Origin: Gammaproteobacteria bacterium
GTDB taxonomy: Bacteria; Pseudomonadota; Gammaproteobacteria; Burkholderiales; Gallionellaceae
Assembly (NCBI GenBank): GCA_018820925.1
Contig: JAHJNJ010000046.1
Location: 1 to 41,701 of the forward strand
DNA length: 41,701 nucleotides
Direction: 5' to 3'
In this document: in pieces, positions 24,920 through 33,625 of the stretch
Numbering within the stretch: position 1 is the stretch's first letter
Layout: each line of letters starts with the position of its first letter
Notes under the pieces: generated by a model
Told to the model about the DNA's origin: nothing
Database searches by the model: none
Seen by the model: the letters and a program-made list of their open reading frames with translations, nothing else
Program-made: the position numbers and the translations under genes

Positions 24920-24982
24920 GCATAACAAACGCATGCAGTCGGAAGCCACCAAAGCTGGTGCCGCTGATGCGAGGTGTTGAGT
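24920..24982 (+). repeat. Integron attC-like recombination site
   Basis: The segment starts GCATAAC and ends GTTGAGT, which matches the GTTRRRY core. The arms AACA..CGCAT(G)CAG(T)CGG and CCG.CTG.ATGCG..TGTT pair with two unpaired bases (G and T) on one side only, the asymmetry that marks attC sites. It is 63 bases long, near the minimum for attC, and begins 1 base after the stop of the preceding gene, as in gene cassettes. No integrase or second attC was found. Confidence 0.6.
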
Positions 24983-25125
24983 TTCCGCAATCGGGAATCT
25001 TCTATGACTGCTATGGGTTAGTTTCTGCCAGTCGCAACCGTCCGCTTTCTGGCACCTCAATTCCAGATTACATAAAAGTAAGACAACCAAAAGCGTTGCT
25101 GCAGTCCGCCAGTTTGTATCAGCTC

Positions 25126-25479
25126 AAGATCGATTTCCGTTTCGGGAAAGCGACCCGCACGCTCGATGCCATCATCCAATCCGGCGCGGCGGGCAGTTTC
25201 GATTTTGTTTTCATCGACGCGGACAAAAAGAGCTACGACCAATACTATGAAAAATCACTTGCCTTGCTGCGTCCGGGCGGCGTGATGGCGATCGACAATG
25301 TGTTGCTGTTCGGCTCCGTGGTCGATGGCGGGGTTCTGGATGCCGACCTCGAGACCAGGATCACCGATGCCGACATCGGCGCCATGCGCAAGCTGAACGA
25401 GAAAATCGCGACCGATCCGCGCGTCGATGAAACGATGTTGCCTATTGCGGACGGGCTGACGCTTGTGAGAAAGTTGTAG
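25126..25479 (+). pseudogene. 5'-truncated SAM-dependent O-methyltransferase
   Basis: From KIDFRFGKATRTLDAI onward the frame matches the C-terminal half of the catechol/caffeoyl-CoA O-methyltransferase family: FDFVFIDADKKSYDQYY, LLRPGGVMAIDNVLLFGSV, MRKLNEKIATDPRVDETMLPIADGLTLVRK. The N-terminal half, with the SAM-binding glycine motif and the upstream helices (about 100-120 residues), is missing. The open frame does extend upstream (to 24958), but that part has no similarity to the family and crosses the attC-like end. The gene was probably cut by the arrival of the A+T-rich segment and is not expected to be active. Confidence 0.75.
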
Positions 25480-25522
25480 CTGCGGGCAGCCCCTAACTAG
25501 TGCTTTTTCCAGGGAGAACATC

Positions 25523-26131
25523 ATGGAACATGAGGATCCTGTTTTCCACGCGCTCTACACCTACACCAAGGCCCTGTCTGTAGCGCTGGGTTACCGTGAT
25601 CTGTTGACGCGTTTACATTCCGAGCGCGTGCTGGGTCTCTCCGCAGAAATAGGAAAGCATTGCGACCTGACAATAAAACAGTTGAATGCCCTGAAAATTG
25701 CCGCTTCATTCCACGATATTGGCAAAATCGGAATTCCCGATCATATATTGCTGAAGCCGGGCAAGTTTGACGATGCCGAATGGGAAGTCATGAAGAGCCA
25801 TTCCGAGATTGGTGAAAAGATCATGACAGCGACAGAGCTCGAAGGCTCGCAGTTGGCCGCCCGGGTGATCCGCCACCACCACGAACATTACGACGGCCAG
25901 GGCTATCCGGACAAACTGGCGGGAGAAGCCATTCCCATCTGTTCGCGCATTATCTCCATCGCGGACAGTTACGATGCGATGGCCGTGACCAGGTCTTACC
26001 ATCAGGCAAGAACGCACGGGGAAATCATGGCTATCCTGGAAAAAGAAAATGGAGAGAAGCACGACCCGAAACTCATGCACATTTTTCATGACATTATCGA
26101 AACCAGCAAATTCAAGTCGGCAAAAGTCTGA
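25523..26131 (+). CDS. HD-GYP domain protein, putative cyclic-di-GMP phosphodiesterase
   Basis: GGGAGAACATC precedes the ATG. The 202 residues are almost all HD-GYP domain: HD at 64-65 in ASFHDIGKIGIPD, HHEHYDGQGYP at 119-129 (GYP intact), and IISIADSYDAM around D148. The first metal-binding His is likely H32. There is no receiver or sensory domain, so this is a minimal stand-alone enzyme. It is cytoplasmic. Together with the PAS-GGDEF-EAL protein upstream it shows that cyclic-di-GMP is used here. Activity as a phosphodiesterase is expected from the family. Confidence 0.92.
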   Translation: MEHEDPVFHALYTYTKALSVALGYRDLLTRLHSERVLGLSAEIGKHCDLTIKQLNALKIAASFHDIGKIGIPDHILLKPGKFDDAEWEVMKSHSEIGEKIMTATELEGSQLAARVIRHHHEHYDGQGYPDKLAGEAIPICSRIISIADSYDAMAVTRSYHQARTHGEIMAILEKENGEKHDPKLMHIFHDIIETSKFKSAKV

Positions 26132-26190
26132 TTCATCGGCGAAGCAGAAAACGGCCTGATTTGGCGCACCATCATCAAAGGAGTTTCAAC

Positions 26191-26652
26191 ATGACGAAAT
26201 CTGATGAATTTGCAGCGAATGTTCGCAAGACCGCCGAAGACTCTTTCGCCTCCGGCCTGTATTGCGCCGAGAGCGTGGTGCTGGCGCTGGCCAAAGCCCA
26301 GGGCATCGAGTCCGAGCTCCTGCCCAAAGTTGCGACCGCATTTTGCGGCGGCATGTCCCACACTTGCGGCACCTGCGGTGCGGTCACCGGCGCGATCATG
26401 GGAATGGGGCTTGCGCTCGGGCGCTCCAAAGCCGGCGATTCCACCGAACCGGCATATGCCGCGACCCGGAACCTGATCAGGGAGTTCGAACATGAATTCG
26501 GCTCAAGTGAATGTCATGTCCTGCTGGGTTGCGACCTCAACACGCCGGAAGGCCAGGAAATGTTTGAGGAAGAAGGATTGAGCGCACAATGCGCCAAATT
26601 CACCGGCCGGGCAGCCGAAATTGCCGCGCGACTCATTTCCAAAAATGACTAA
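26191..26652 (+). CDS. C_GCAxxG_C_C family redox-type protein
   Basis: AAAGGAGTTTCAAC fixes the start. The 153-residue soluble protein carries the cysteine pattern that names the family: LYCAES, then FCGGMSHTCGTCGAVTGAIMGMGL, and further cysteines in ECHVLLGCDL and QCAKF. Members are thought to bind iron-sulfur clusters or metals and are linked to redox metabolism; their reaction is unknown. The gene ends in convergence with the ClpX-like gene, the two overlapping by 4 bases at their stops. Confidence 0.87.
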   Translation: MTKSDEFAANVRKTAEDSFASGLYCAESVVLALAKAQGIESELLPKVATAFCGGMSHTCGTCGAVTGAIMGMGLALGRSKAGDSTEPAYAATRNLIREFEHEFGSSECHVLLGCDLNTPEGQEMFEEEGLSAQCAKFTGRAAEIAARLISKND

Positions 26653-27680
26653 GCCGTTATCACACTCGGTTCTTCAAACAGCGACTTGATCACCACCTTG
26701 CGTGCATCCGGCAGGTCGGGAACCTGGTACAGCACGGGCATGAGCATTTCCTCAAAAATTCCGCGCAGGCTGCGCGCGCCCACTTTGTATTCGAACGCCA
26801 TCTCGGCGATCTGCCGGAAAACTTCCGGCTCGATCACCAGCTCGACCCCCTCGTCCTTGAGGATTTCGCGGAACTGGTTGTAGATCGAATTGCGCGGTTC
26901 GACCATGATTCTCGCCAGCAACTCTTTGGATAACTGCTGCAGATTGGCGATCACGGGCAGGCGTCCCGCAAATTCAGGAATCAATCCATACTTGAACAGG
27001 TCTGTGGGTTTTACGCGCGAGTTCAGCCTGTCCAGGATTTGCTGGTCGTCGCTGTCGCTCACGGAAATGAAACCGAAGGCGTGATTCGCGGCCGCGATAC
27101 TGTCCAGCCCGACAAATGCGCCCGCACAAACAAACAGGATATTGGTCGTATCGATGGTTTGCGCACTGCCCAGCCTGACCGGCGCACCTTCCATGATTTT
27201 CAGCAAAGCATGCTGAACCCGCTCGCCCGACGTGCCGCGCTGCTCGCCCTCGGTCGCTTTCAGCTTGTCGATCTCGTCGATGAAGACAATGCCGCGCTGC
27301 GCCCTGGCAATATCCCCTTCCGCCTTGTCCAGCAGGCGTTGCATCAATGCCTCGATTTCCTCGTTGACATATTTCGACTGCGCCAGCGAAGTGGCATTGG
27401 CGGTGACAAAAGGCACGCGCACGATTCGCGACAGCGTTTCGCACAACAGCGTCTTGCCCGTGCCGGTCGGACCGATCAGCAGGATATTGCTCTTGACGAT
27501 CTCGACGTCATTCTGGCGCGGCTTGCCCACCCTGCGGTAATGCGAATACAGGGCGACTGAAAGCGTCTTCTTGGCTTCATCCTGTCCGACGACATACTGA
27601 TCCAGATAATTGGTGATCGCGCTGGGGGTGAGCTTCTTTCCCTGCACCGGCTGGTTGCTGGAACTTTCCATGTCATTCAT
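26649..27680 (-). CDS. Divergent ClpX-like AAA+ ATPase lacking the zinc domain
   Basis: The 343-residue protein aligns with the AAA+ part of ClpX: Walker A GPTGTGKT (70-77), Walker B IVFIDEID (131-138), the LIPEFAGRLPV stretch (234-243) and sensor 2 GARSLR (301-306). Differences from classical ClpX are clear. The N-terminal zinc-binding domain is absent, the pore-1 loop GYVG is replaced by KYVN (103-106), and the ClpP-docking IGF loop reads AFGF (201-204). It is thus a paralogue, probably an unfoldase with other substrates, perhaps working without ClpP or with another partner. No clpP is nearby. ATP use is firm; its client is unknown. Confidence 0.88.
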   Translation of the reverse strand: MNDMESSSNQPVQGKKLTPSAITNYLDQYVVGQDEAKKTLSVALYSHYRRVGKPRQNDVEIVKSNILLIGPTGTGKTLLCETLSRIVRVPFVTANATSLAQSKYVNEEIEALMQRLLDKAEGDIARAQRGIVFIDEIDKLKATEGEQRGTSGERVQHALLKIMEGAPVRLGSAQTIDTTNILFVCAGAFVGLDSIAAANHAFGFISVSDSDDQQILDRLNSRVKPTDLFKYGLIPEFAGRLPVIANLQQLSKELLARIMVEPRNSIYNQFREILKDEGVELVIEPEVFRQIAEMAFEYKVGARSLRGIFEEMLMPVLYQVPDLPDARKVVIKSLFEEPSVITA

Positions 27681-27941
27681 CCTTGTTCAAGAATTATCTT
27701 ACGCCATCACACCACCCTTGCAGTCTACCTTGATGCCGGCCTTTGCGGCAAAGTGTCCCGCGCGAATCATTTTCCTTCAGCGACAAAGCTGTTGAATCAA
27801 GGCATGAAGCGCGATTGCGAAAAGACGAGTAATTTGGTTTTTTTAAACAGCTCGACTCGGGCACGTTAAATTGATAAATTCCCGCCTGTTCATCAGCGAC
27901 AATCATTCGGTCAACGTCAACCGATTACGGAAAGAATTTTT

Positions 27942-28598
27942 ATGGCAAGCGCGTTTTTCAGCAAACTCTTATCCAAAGTCACACCTCGCAGCGACAATTA
28001 TTTTACCCTCTTCAACGAATTGACAGCCTGCACAGTACGCGGTGCAAAAATCCTCGCCACCATGAGTTCCGTGCAAGACCCGGCAGCATTCAATCAACTG
28101 TTCGGCGAAATGGCAAAAACCGAAGGCCAGGCCGACGACGTCACCAAGACCATATTTCTTTCGCTGCACAAGACTTTCATCACGCCGTTCGACCGCTGGG
28201 AGATCAAGGATCTGGCCAAGGCGCTGGATGACATGATCGACTGCATGGAAGACATTCCGCAGCGAGCCCGGCTCTACGGCCCCGGCAGCTTCACCCCTGA
28301 AATGGCGGTACTGGGCCAGATATCACTGCGTGCCACAGAGAAGGTACAGGAAGCAGTTTCGCTCCTGTCGGACATGCGCAACGCCGAGCGCATCCTCAGC
28401 ATATGCCAGGAAATCGGCGTGATCGAAAGCGAGGCAGACCGCGTCATGCGTTCGGGAATGGAGCGTCTTTTTGCGGAAGTTTCGGATGCCAGGTCACTCA
28501 TTCGCTCCAAGGAGATTTACGAGCTTTTCGAGGAAGCCGTAGACCGCTGCGAGGACGCTGCCAATGTTATTCACGGTGTAGTGCTGGAAAGAATATGA
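27942..28598 (+). CDS. DUF47 (PhoU-like) family protein
   Basis: The 218-residue all-helical protein belongs to the DUF47/TIGR00153 family related to PhoU: YFTLFNELTACTVRGAKIL at the start, EGQADDVTKTIFLSLHKTFITPFDRWEIKDLAKALDDMIDCMED in the centre. These proteins are encoded with PiT phosphate transporters and are thought to regulate them. Here the stop overlaps the start of the PiT gene (ATGA), so the pair is translationally coupled. A GGAAAG site lies before the ATG. Confidence 0.93.
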   Translation: MASAFFSKLLSKVTPRSDNYFTLFNELTACTVRGAKILATMSSVQDPAAFNQLFGEMAKTEGQADDVTKTIFLSLHKTFITPFDRWEIKDLAKALDDMIDCMEDIPQRARLYGPGSFTPEMAVLGQISLRATEKVQEAVSLLSDMRNAERILSICQEIGVIESEADRVMRSGMERLFAEVSDARSLIRSKEIYELFEEAVDRCEDAANVIHGVVLERI

Positions 28599-29599
28599 AC
28601 GAACAAATGTTCCTGATCATGGCGGCTTTGGTCGTCGTGGCGTTGTTGTTCGATTTCATGAACGGTTTTCACGACTCTGCAAACTCGATTGCACTGATGG
28701 TCTCCACCAGGCTATTGACGCCGCAGGCAGCGGTTGTCTGGGCAGCTTTTTTCAATTTCATCGCCTTCCTTTTTTTCGGGCTGCATGTCGCCAATACCGT
28801 CGGCTCCGGCATCGTATCCCCGGCGGTGATCGACAACGCGGTGATCTTCGGCGCGCTGTGCGGCGCCATAGTCTGGAACATCATTACCTGGTGGTTCGGC
28901 ATTCCCTCATCCTCTTCGCACGGATTGATCGGCGGATTGGTCGGCGCTGCATTGGCCAAAGCCGGCTGGACTTCCATCATCGCGCAAGGCCTGCTCAAAA
29001 CATCGGCGGCCATCATCCTGTCGCCGCTGCTGGGACTGTTGCTGGCGATATCCATGTCGATTGCCCTGCTCTGGTTATTGGAGAAGTCGCTGCCGCACCA
29101 GGCCGAGCGCAAGTTCAACAAGCTGCAGTTCATTTCCTCATCGCTCTACAGTCTCGGACATGGCGGCAACGATGCCCAGAAAACCATGGGCATCATCGCC
29201 GTGTTGCTGTACGCCAACGGATACCTGCAGGGCGAGTTTCAAGTCCCGTTCTGGGTCGTACTGTCCTGTCAGATCGCCATGGCGCTGGGAACCCTGTTCG
29301 GCGGCTGGCGCATCGTAAAAACAATGGGCATGGGCATCACCCGGATCAGGCCCACCGGCGCCTTCTGCGCGCAAACCTCCGGTGCCGTGACCCTGCTGCT
29401 CGCGACATCCATGGGCATCCCCGTCTCGACCACACACACCATCACCGGCGCCATCGTCGGCGTCGGCCTGTCGCGCCGCCTTTCCGCGGTACGCTGGGGC
29501 GTTGCTGCACGCATCGTCTGGGCGTGGGTATTCACGATTCCCGCAGCAGGTTTGATGGCGGCATTTTTCTGGTATCTCGCAAGCGGCTTTATGCGCTAA
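28595..29599 (+). CDS. pit: PiT family inorganic phosphate transporter
   Basis: The 334-residue protein has about ten membrane helices with the PiT signatures: FDFMNGFHDSANSIA near the start and SLGHGGNDAQKTMGII in the second half, and two inverted halves each with a STTHT or SSSHG turn. It imports phosphate (as metal phosphate) with protons or sodium. The DUF47 gene before it is coupled and presumably controls it. A longer open frame upstream lies inside the DUF47 gene and was ignored. Confidence 0.94.
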   Translation: MNEQMFLIMAALVVVALLFDFMNGFHDSANSIALMVSTRLLTPQAAVVWAAFFNFIAFLFFGLHVANTVGSGIVSPAVIDNAVIFGALCGAIVWNIITWWFGIPSSSSHGLIGGLVGAALAKAGWTSIIAQGLLKTSAAIILSPLLGLLLAISMSIALLWLLEKSLPHQAERKFNKLQFISSSLYSLGHGGNDAQKTMGIIAVLLYANGYLQGEFQVPFWVVLSCQIAMALGTLFGGWRIVKTMGMGITRIRPTGAFCAQTSGAVTLLLATSMGIPVSTTHTITGAIVGVGLSRRLSAVRWGVAARIVWAWVFTIPAAGLMAAFFWYLASGFMR

Positions 29600-29908
29600 G
29601 CAACCTCTGCTCAAATCCGCTCGCCCTGAGCCTGTCCAAGGGTGAGCACTGCTCGCCGCTGATTTCCTGAATGCCCCGTTCATCGATCCCGAAGTGCAGC
29701 GCACGCCAACACCCGCAACACGCTTTATCTTCCGCAATACACAGATACGAACTGTCATGGTTGTGCCAAGTTAAGGGCGTGTAGAATGCCTCCGTCAACA
29801 CATACAAGTTAGCGTCGCCTGATTGTTATATGTTGTGACCTCTGGCGATTGTGAATAATCACCCGGACAAACCGTGATGCGCACAAAGTCGGCAAGGAAC
29901 CCAGCGCC
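29600..29908. other. Intergenic region between PiT and antiporter genes
   Basis: It contains a piece of a common repeat type (TCGCCCTGAGCCTGTCCAAGGG near 29622-29643), probably part of a scattered intergenic repeat. No open frame with a ribosome site was found; a minus-strand frame ending in SPLDRLRASGFE is the translation of the repeat. The antiporter promoter presumably lies in the right half. Confidence 0.5.
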
Positions 29909-32401
29909 ATGAACCAGACAACGCCCATCCCCGAGTTGGTCGCCGTCGTCGTCGGCCTGTTGCTGGTCGCAGCCGCCACCAAGGGCGTGGCCGACAGGTT
30001 CCGCCTGCCGTTCACGGTGCTGCTGGTGCTGGTGGGCATCACGCTCAAGGAACTGGGCGAACTCGGCCCCTCTTTCCTGCATTTTCTCGCCGACATCCGC
30101 GTCGCCCCCCAGGTCATCCTGTTCGTCTTCCTGCCCACGCTGATTTTCGAATCGGCGTACAACATGGACACGCGCCTGTTGCGGCGCAACCTTGTGCCCA
30201 TACTCACGCTGGCGGTTCCCGGGCTGGTTGTTTCCGCCGGGCTCATCGGCCTGCTGGTGAGCGCCGTCACACCACTCGATCTGCCCACCGCGTTGCTGCT
30301 GGGTGCGATCCTCAGTGCGACTGACCCGGTGGCCGTCATCTCGTTATTCAAGCAGATGGGGGCACCGAAGCGCCTCACCATCCTGGTCGAGGGCGAAAGC
30401 CTGTTCAACGACGCCACCGCGCTGGTGGCGGCAAAGATCGTGCTCGCCGTGGTGCTGGCGGGCTACTTCAGTTGGGAGACGGCGCTGTCGGGCATCGGCG
30501 AATTCTTCCGCGTGTTCATCGGCGGTGTTGTGGTCGGCGGGCTGGCGGCCCTCGCGGCGGGCTGGGTACTCGGCAAAATAAACAACGCGCCCGAAATCGA
30601 GATTTCGCTGACCACCATCCTCGCCTACCTGTCCTTTTACATCGCCGAACACGAACTGCACGTCAGCGGTGTGATGGCAGTGGTGATGGCCGGTGTGATA
30701 ATCGGCGGCGACTGGGGGCGCTCCAAGATTTCGCCGCCCGTGGAAGGTTATCTGGACCACTTCTGGGAATACACCGCGTTCGTCTGCAACGTGCTGATCT
30801 TCCTGCTGGTCGGTTTGTCGGTGGACGTGCCGGCGCTGTGGGGATCGTTCACCTACCTGCCCTGGGTCGTGCTGGCGATGCTGGTCTCGCGCGCAGCGCT
30901 GATCTACGGCCTGATGCCGTTGTTGGGAAGGCTGCCGGGATCACATCCGGTGAAACTTTCCTACCAGACCGTGATGTTCTGGGGCGGCCTGCGCGGCGCC
31001 ATCGCACTGGCCATCGTGCTCAGCCTGCCGGTATTTCCGCATTCCGAACTGTTCATCCCGCTGACCACCGGCGCAGTATTGTTCACGCTGCTGGCGCAGG
31101 GACTCAGTGTCGAAAAACTGATGCGCCGGCTAGGCCTCGACCGCCCGCCGCTGGCCGACCGTCTCGCGTTGCTGGAACGCGATCTCGCCGCCCAGGAACT
31201 GACGCTCGAACGCATTCCCGACCTGGTGCGCGGCGGCCTGTTTGCGCTCCCCATCGCCGCGCGTCTCGAGCAAAAATGCAAGCAGAATTCCGAGCGCATT
31301 CGCCAGGCCATTGCCGACCTGCGCCTGCAAGAGATGGGCCATCACGAGGAATTGATGCTGCTTTACCTGCGCGCGTTTTCCGCGGAACAGGCCTATTACC
31401 AGCGCCTCTTCCACAACGGGCACCTGAGCGAAGGCGCTTTCCGCGAACTGGAAGCGGTGCTGGTGTTGCAGATCGATGCCATCCGCTACCACGGACACTT
31501 CGAGCATGTACATTCGAACCGTTTCAACCGCCTGCTGGAGCAATGGCTGTATCGCCGCATCGACCGCTTCAACTGGACCTGGCTGGCAAATCTCGGCGAA
31601 GGCATGCGCGTGCGCCGCATCGCGCGCGATTACGAAGAAGTGCTGGCCCACTACCAGGGTAACGGCTGGGTGCTCGCGAGCATCGACCGCATGGCCGCAG
31701 AAGAAAACATTCCGCCGCAAGTGGCGCAAGAAGTGCGCGGGCACTACCTGCACTGGCACGATCTGGCGCGCGCCCAGCTGGACAGCGTCGGCGCCCAATT
31801 CCCGGACTTCGTCAGCGCCATGCAAAAACGCCTGAGCCAGCGCATCGCGCTGCTGGCGGAACAGGAAGCCACCGAAGCGCAAGTGGCGCACGGCCTGCTG
31901 CCGCCGGGCATCGGCGAAGCGCAGATCGATGAAGTATTCCGCCAGTTGAACGCGTTGCGCACACCGGAGCATATCCGGCTGCGATTCGGCCCCGCCGAAC
32001 TGCTGCGCAAAGTGCCGGTTTTCCAGCACCTGTCCCCTGACGATCTCGCCGAAATCACGCCGCTGCTGAAACCGCGCGAAGTGATGAAGAACGAAGACAT
32101 CGTCACCCTGGGTGAACGCGGCGACTCGCTCTACATGATCGCCAGCGGTGTCGTGCGCGTGCTGCACTCGAAGAATGATAATGGAGAAGGCGAAGAATAC
32201 GAACTCGGCACGCTGCTTGCGGGAGATTTTTTCGGAGAGCGCGTGCTGCTGCACGACGAACCGCGCAATGCGACCTGCCGTGCAGTTTCGCCCTGCTATT
32301 TGTACCAGCTGCAGCGCAAGGATTTCGATGGACTGCGCCAACGTCGGCCGTCCATAGACACGGCGCTGCAGGAAAGCGATCTCCTGCATCGCCAGAACTA
32401 A
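29909..32401 (+). CDS. CPA1 Na+/H+ antiporter with cyclic-nucleotide-binding domain
   Basis: AAGGAA nine bases before the ATG supports the start. The 830-residue protein has three parts: a CPA1 antiporter domain (about 1-410, 12 or so helices, with the ATDPVAVIS and ESLFNDATALV motifs that carry the ion-binding aspartates), a long helical cytoplasmic region (about 420-690), and a cyclic-nucleotide-binding domain (about 705-815; GERGDSLYMIASGVVRV and LAGDFFGERVLL). The same order is known from plant SOS1 and some bacterial homologues. The cytoplasmic part likely gates cation/proton exchange in response to a ligand or phosphorylation state. The conserved phosphate-binding Arg region (NATCRAVSP) resembles, but does not prove, nucleotide binding. 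Confidence 0.92.
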   Translation: MNQTTPIPELVAVVVGLLLVAAATKGVADRFRLPFTVLLVLVGITLKELGELGPSFLHFLADIRVAPQVILFVFLPTLIFESAYNMDTRLLRRNLVPILTLAVPGLVVSAGLIGLLVSAVTPLDLPTALLLGAILSATDPVAVISLFKQMGAPKRLTILVEGESLFNDATALVAAKIVLAVVLAGYFSWETALSGIGEFFRVFIGGVVVGGLAALAAGWVLGKINNAPEIEISLTTILAYLSFYIAEHELHVSGVMAVVMAGVIIGGDWGRSKISPPVEGYLDHFWEYTAFVCNVLIFLLVGLSVDVPALWGSFTYLPWVVLAMLVSRAALIYGLMPLLGRLPGSHPVKLSYQTVMFWGGLRGAIALAIVLSLPVFPHSELFIPLTTGAVLFTLLAQGLSVEKLMRRLGLDRPPLADRLALLERDLAAQELTLERIPDLVRGGLFALPIAARLEQKCKQNSERIRQAIADLRLQEMGHHEELMLLYLRAFSAEQAYYQRLFHNGHLSEGAFRELEAVLVLQIDAIRYHGHFEHVHSNRFNRLLEQWLYRRIDRFNWTWLANLGEGMRVRRIARDYEEVLAHYQGNGWVLASIDRMAAEENIPPQVAQEVRGHYLHWHDLARAQLDSVGAQFPDFVSAMQKRLSQRIALLAEQEATEAQVAHGLLPPGIGEAQIDEVFRQLNALRTPEHIRLRFGPAELLRKVPVFQHLSPDDLAEITPLLKPREVMKNEDIVTLGERGDSLYMIASGVVRVLHSKNDNGEGEEYELGTLLAGDFFGERVLLHDEPRNATCRAVSPCYLYQLQRKDFDGLRQRRPSIDTALQESDLLHRQN

Positions 32402-32524
32402 TTACTTCCCAATGTTGTCGAAGCGAACATTCGAGTCGAAAACATATCAAAGTACTGTCAAGCATCGAGGTTGTGTTTGATGGCACTGGAACATTTCCCC
32501 AACCTCGAATTTCAGGAGACGACT

Positions 32525-32938
32525 ATGCTTAACAAGACTTTGGCGATATCTGTATTAACCAGCACCATGCTGCTTGCCAGTGGCTTTGCTTTGGCAGCCG
32601 ACCAGGATCGGGATCAAACGCGTCTGCAGGATCAAACCCAGGATCAAATCAAGGACAAAACACAGGATCAGACCCGGGATCAAACCCAGGACCGGATTTA
32701 CGGCAGCCAGTTGATGACCAGGCAGGAGCGTGCGGAATACCGTAACAGAATGCGTTCCGCAAAAACTGCGCAGGAACGTGAGCAAATTCGGAACGAGCAT
32801 CATGAGCGCATGCAGGTGCGCGCCAAAGAACAAGGTGTAACCATTCCGGATGAACCTCCTGCAATGGGCGGCGGAATGGGAGCGGGCGGCGGCATGGGCG
32901 GTGGAATGGGTGGCGGCATGGGCGGAGGCAAGCGTTGA
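32525..32938 (+). CDS. Secreted Asp/Gln-repeat protein with Met/Gly-rich tail
   Basis: AGGAGACGACT precedes the ATG. The 137-residue protein has a signal peptide (1-25, ending ALA). A low-complexity stretch of DQT-type units follows (DQTRLQDQTQDQIKDKTQDQ), then a charged helical region with ARG/GLU-rich AEYRNRM and QEREQIRNEHHERMQVRA, and a tail of GGGMGGGM repeats ending KR. The tail offers many methionines and the middle has two His pairs, so metal binding (for instance copper) is conceivable but not shown. No domain is recognised. A terminator follows the stop. Confidence 0.75.
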   Translation: MLNKTLAISVLTSTMLLASGFALAADQDRDQTRLQDQTQDQIKDKTQDQTRDQTQDRIYGSQLMTRQERAEYRNRMRSAKTAQEREQIRNEHHERMQVRAKEQGVTIPDEPPAMGGGMGAGGGMGGGMGGGMGGGKR

Positions 32939-32989
32939 TTGAAAGTGCGCGCGGTTCGCACATGTGAAATTGCGGACTCGCACATAACC

Positions 32990-33016
32990 AGAAAGCCCGG
33001 CATTGCCGGGCTTTCT
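32990..33016 (+). terminator. Rho-independent terminator
   Basis: A 12-base stem AGAAAGCCCGGC / GCCGGGCTTTCT around an ATT loop, followed by GTTT, lies 51 bases after the stop of the secreted repeat protein. It should end that transcript. Confidence 0.85.
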
Positions 33017-33160
33017 GTTTAAATCAACCTCCCGACTTTGCAGCTTGAGTCACGCTTGCCGACCGCCTTGCATGGCACCTTTCGCGTAATGGACAAGCTT
33101 TACAAATGACACCGCCACGGCCAAGATACCAGGCGCGTATCAATTTATCGGGGAATATTC

Positions 33161-33571
33161 ATGACATTCATTTCATGGCTGGTATTTGGCATCATATTCA
33201 TGTTCGCCGAGTTCGCTACCGGCAATTTCTATATATTGGCAATCGGGCTGGCTTTCGCCTATCCCGCCCTTGCCGCCTATACCGGCGCCAGCATCGGCAT
33301 GCAGATGGCGGTGCTCGGTGCGGGAGCCCTCGTTCACGCGCTGGTCGTCTTTATCGTGCGCAAACTCGGCGCTTCCCGCAAGCCTGCGAATACCCCCTCG
33401 GATATCGGACAACGGGTTGAAGTGATCGAATGGCTGGATGAAAGCTCCGCCCGGGTCATGCATCGCGGCACCGAGTGGGATGCCGACAAAGCGCGCGCAG
33501 AAATGCCGGAAGCATCCCACGGCATCATCAAGTCCGTGCAAGGCAGCCGCCTCGTCATCACGACCGAATAA
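33161..33571 (+). CDS. NfeD family membrane protein, short form
   Basis: The 136-residue protein has two or three N-terminal membrane helices (about 4-66) and a C-terminal OB-fold domain with IGQRVEVIEWLDESSARVMHRGTEWDA, the NfeD signature. The short form lacks the serine protease domain found in long NfeD and usually pairs with a SPFH/stomatin gene; none is adjacent here. It is thought to support membrane protein quality control. GGGGAAT lies before the ATG. Confidence 0.88.
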   Translation: MTFISWLVFGIIFMFAEFATGNFYILAIGLAFAYPALAAYTGASIGMQMAVLGAGALVHALVVFIVRKLGASRKPANTPSDIGQRVEVIEWLDESSARVMHRGTEWDADKARAEMPEASHGIIKSVQGSRLVITTE

Positions 33572-33625
33572 CTCCCCGGAAGCGCGTGCCGTGCGATCAA
33601 GCGACAGCGATCCGGATACGCCGGA

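Noticed and set aside
29589-29807. Minus-strand frame of 72 residues after the PiT gene
   Set aside because: Its end, SPLDRLRASGFE, is the translation of a common intergenic repeat, and there is no ribosome site.
31130-32389. Minus-strand open frame of 419 residues
   Set aside because: Antisense to the C-terminal half of the antiporter, with typical shadow composition.
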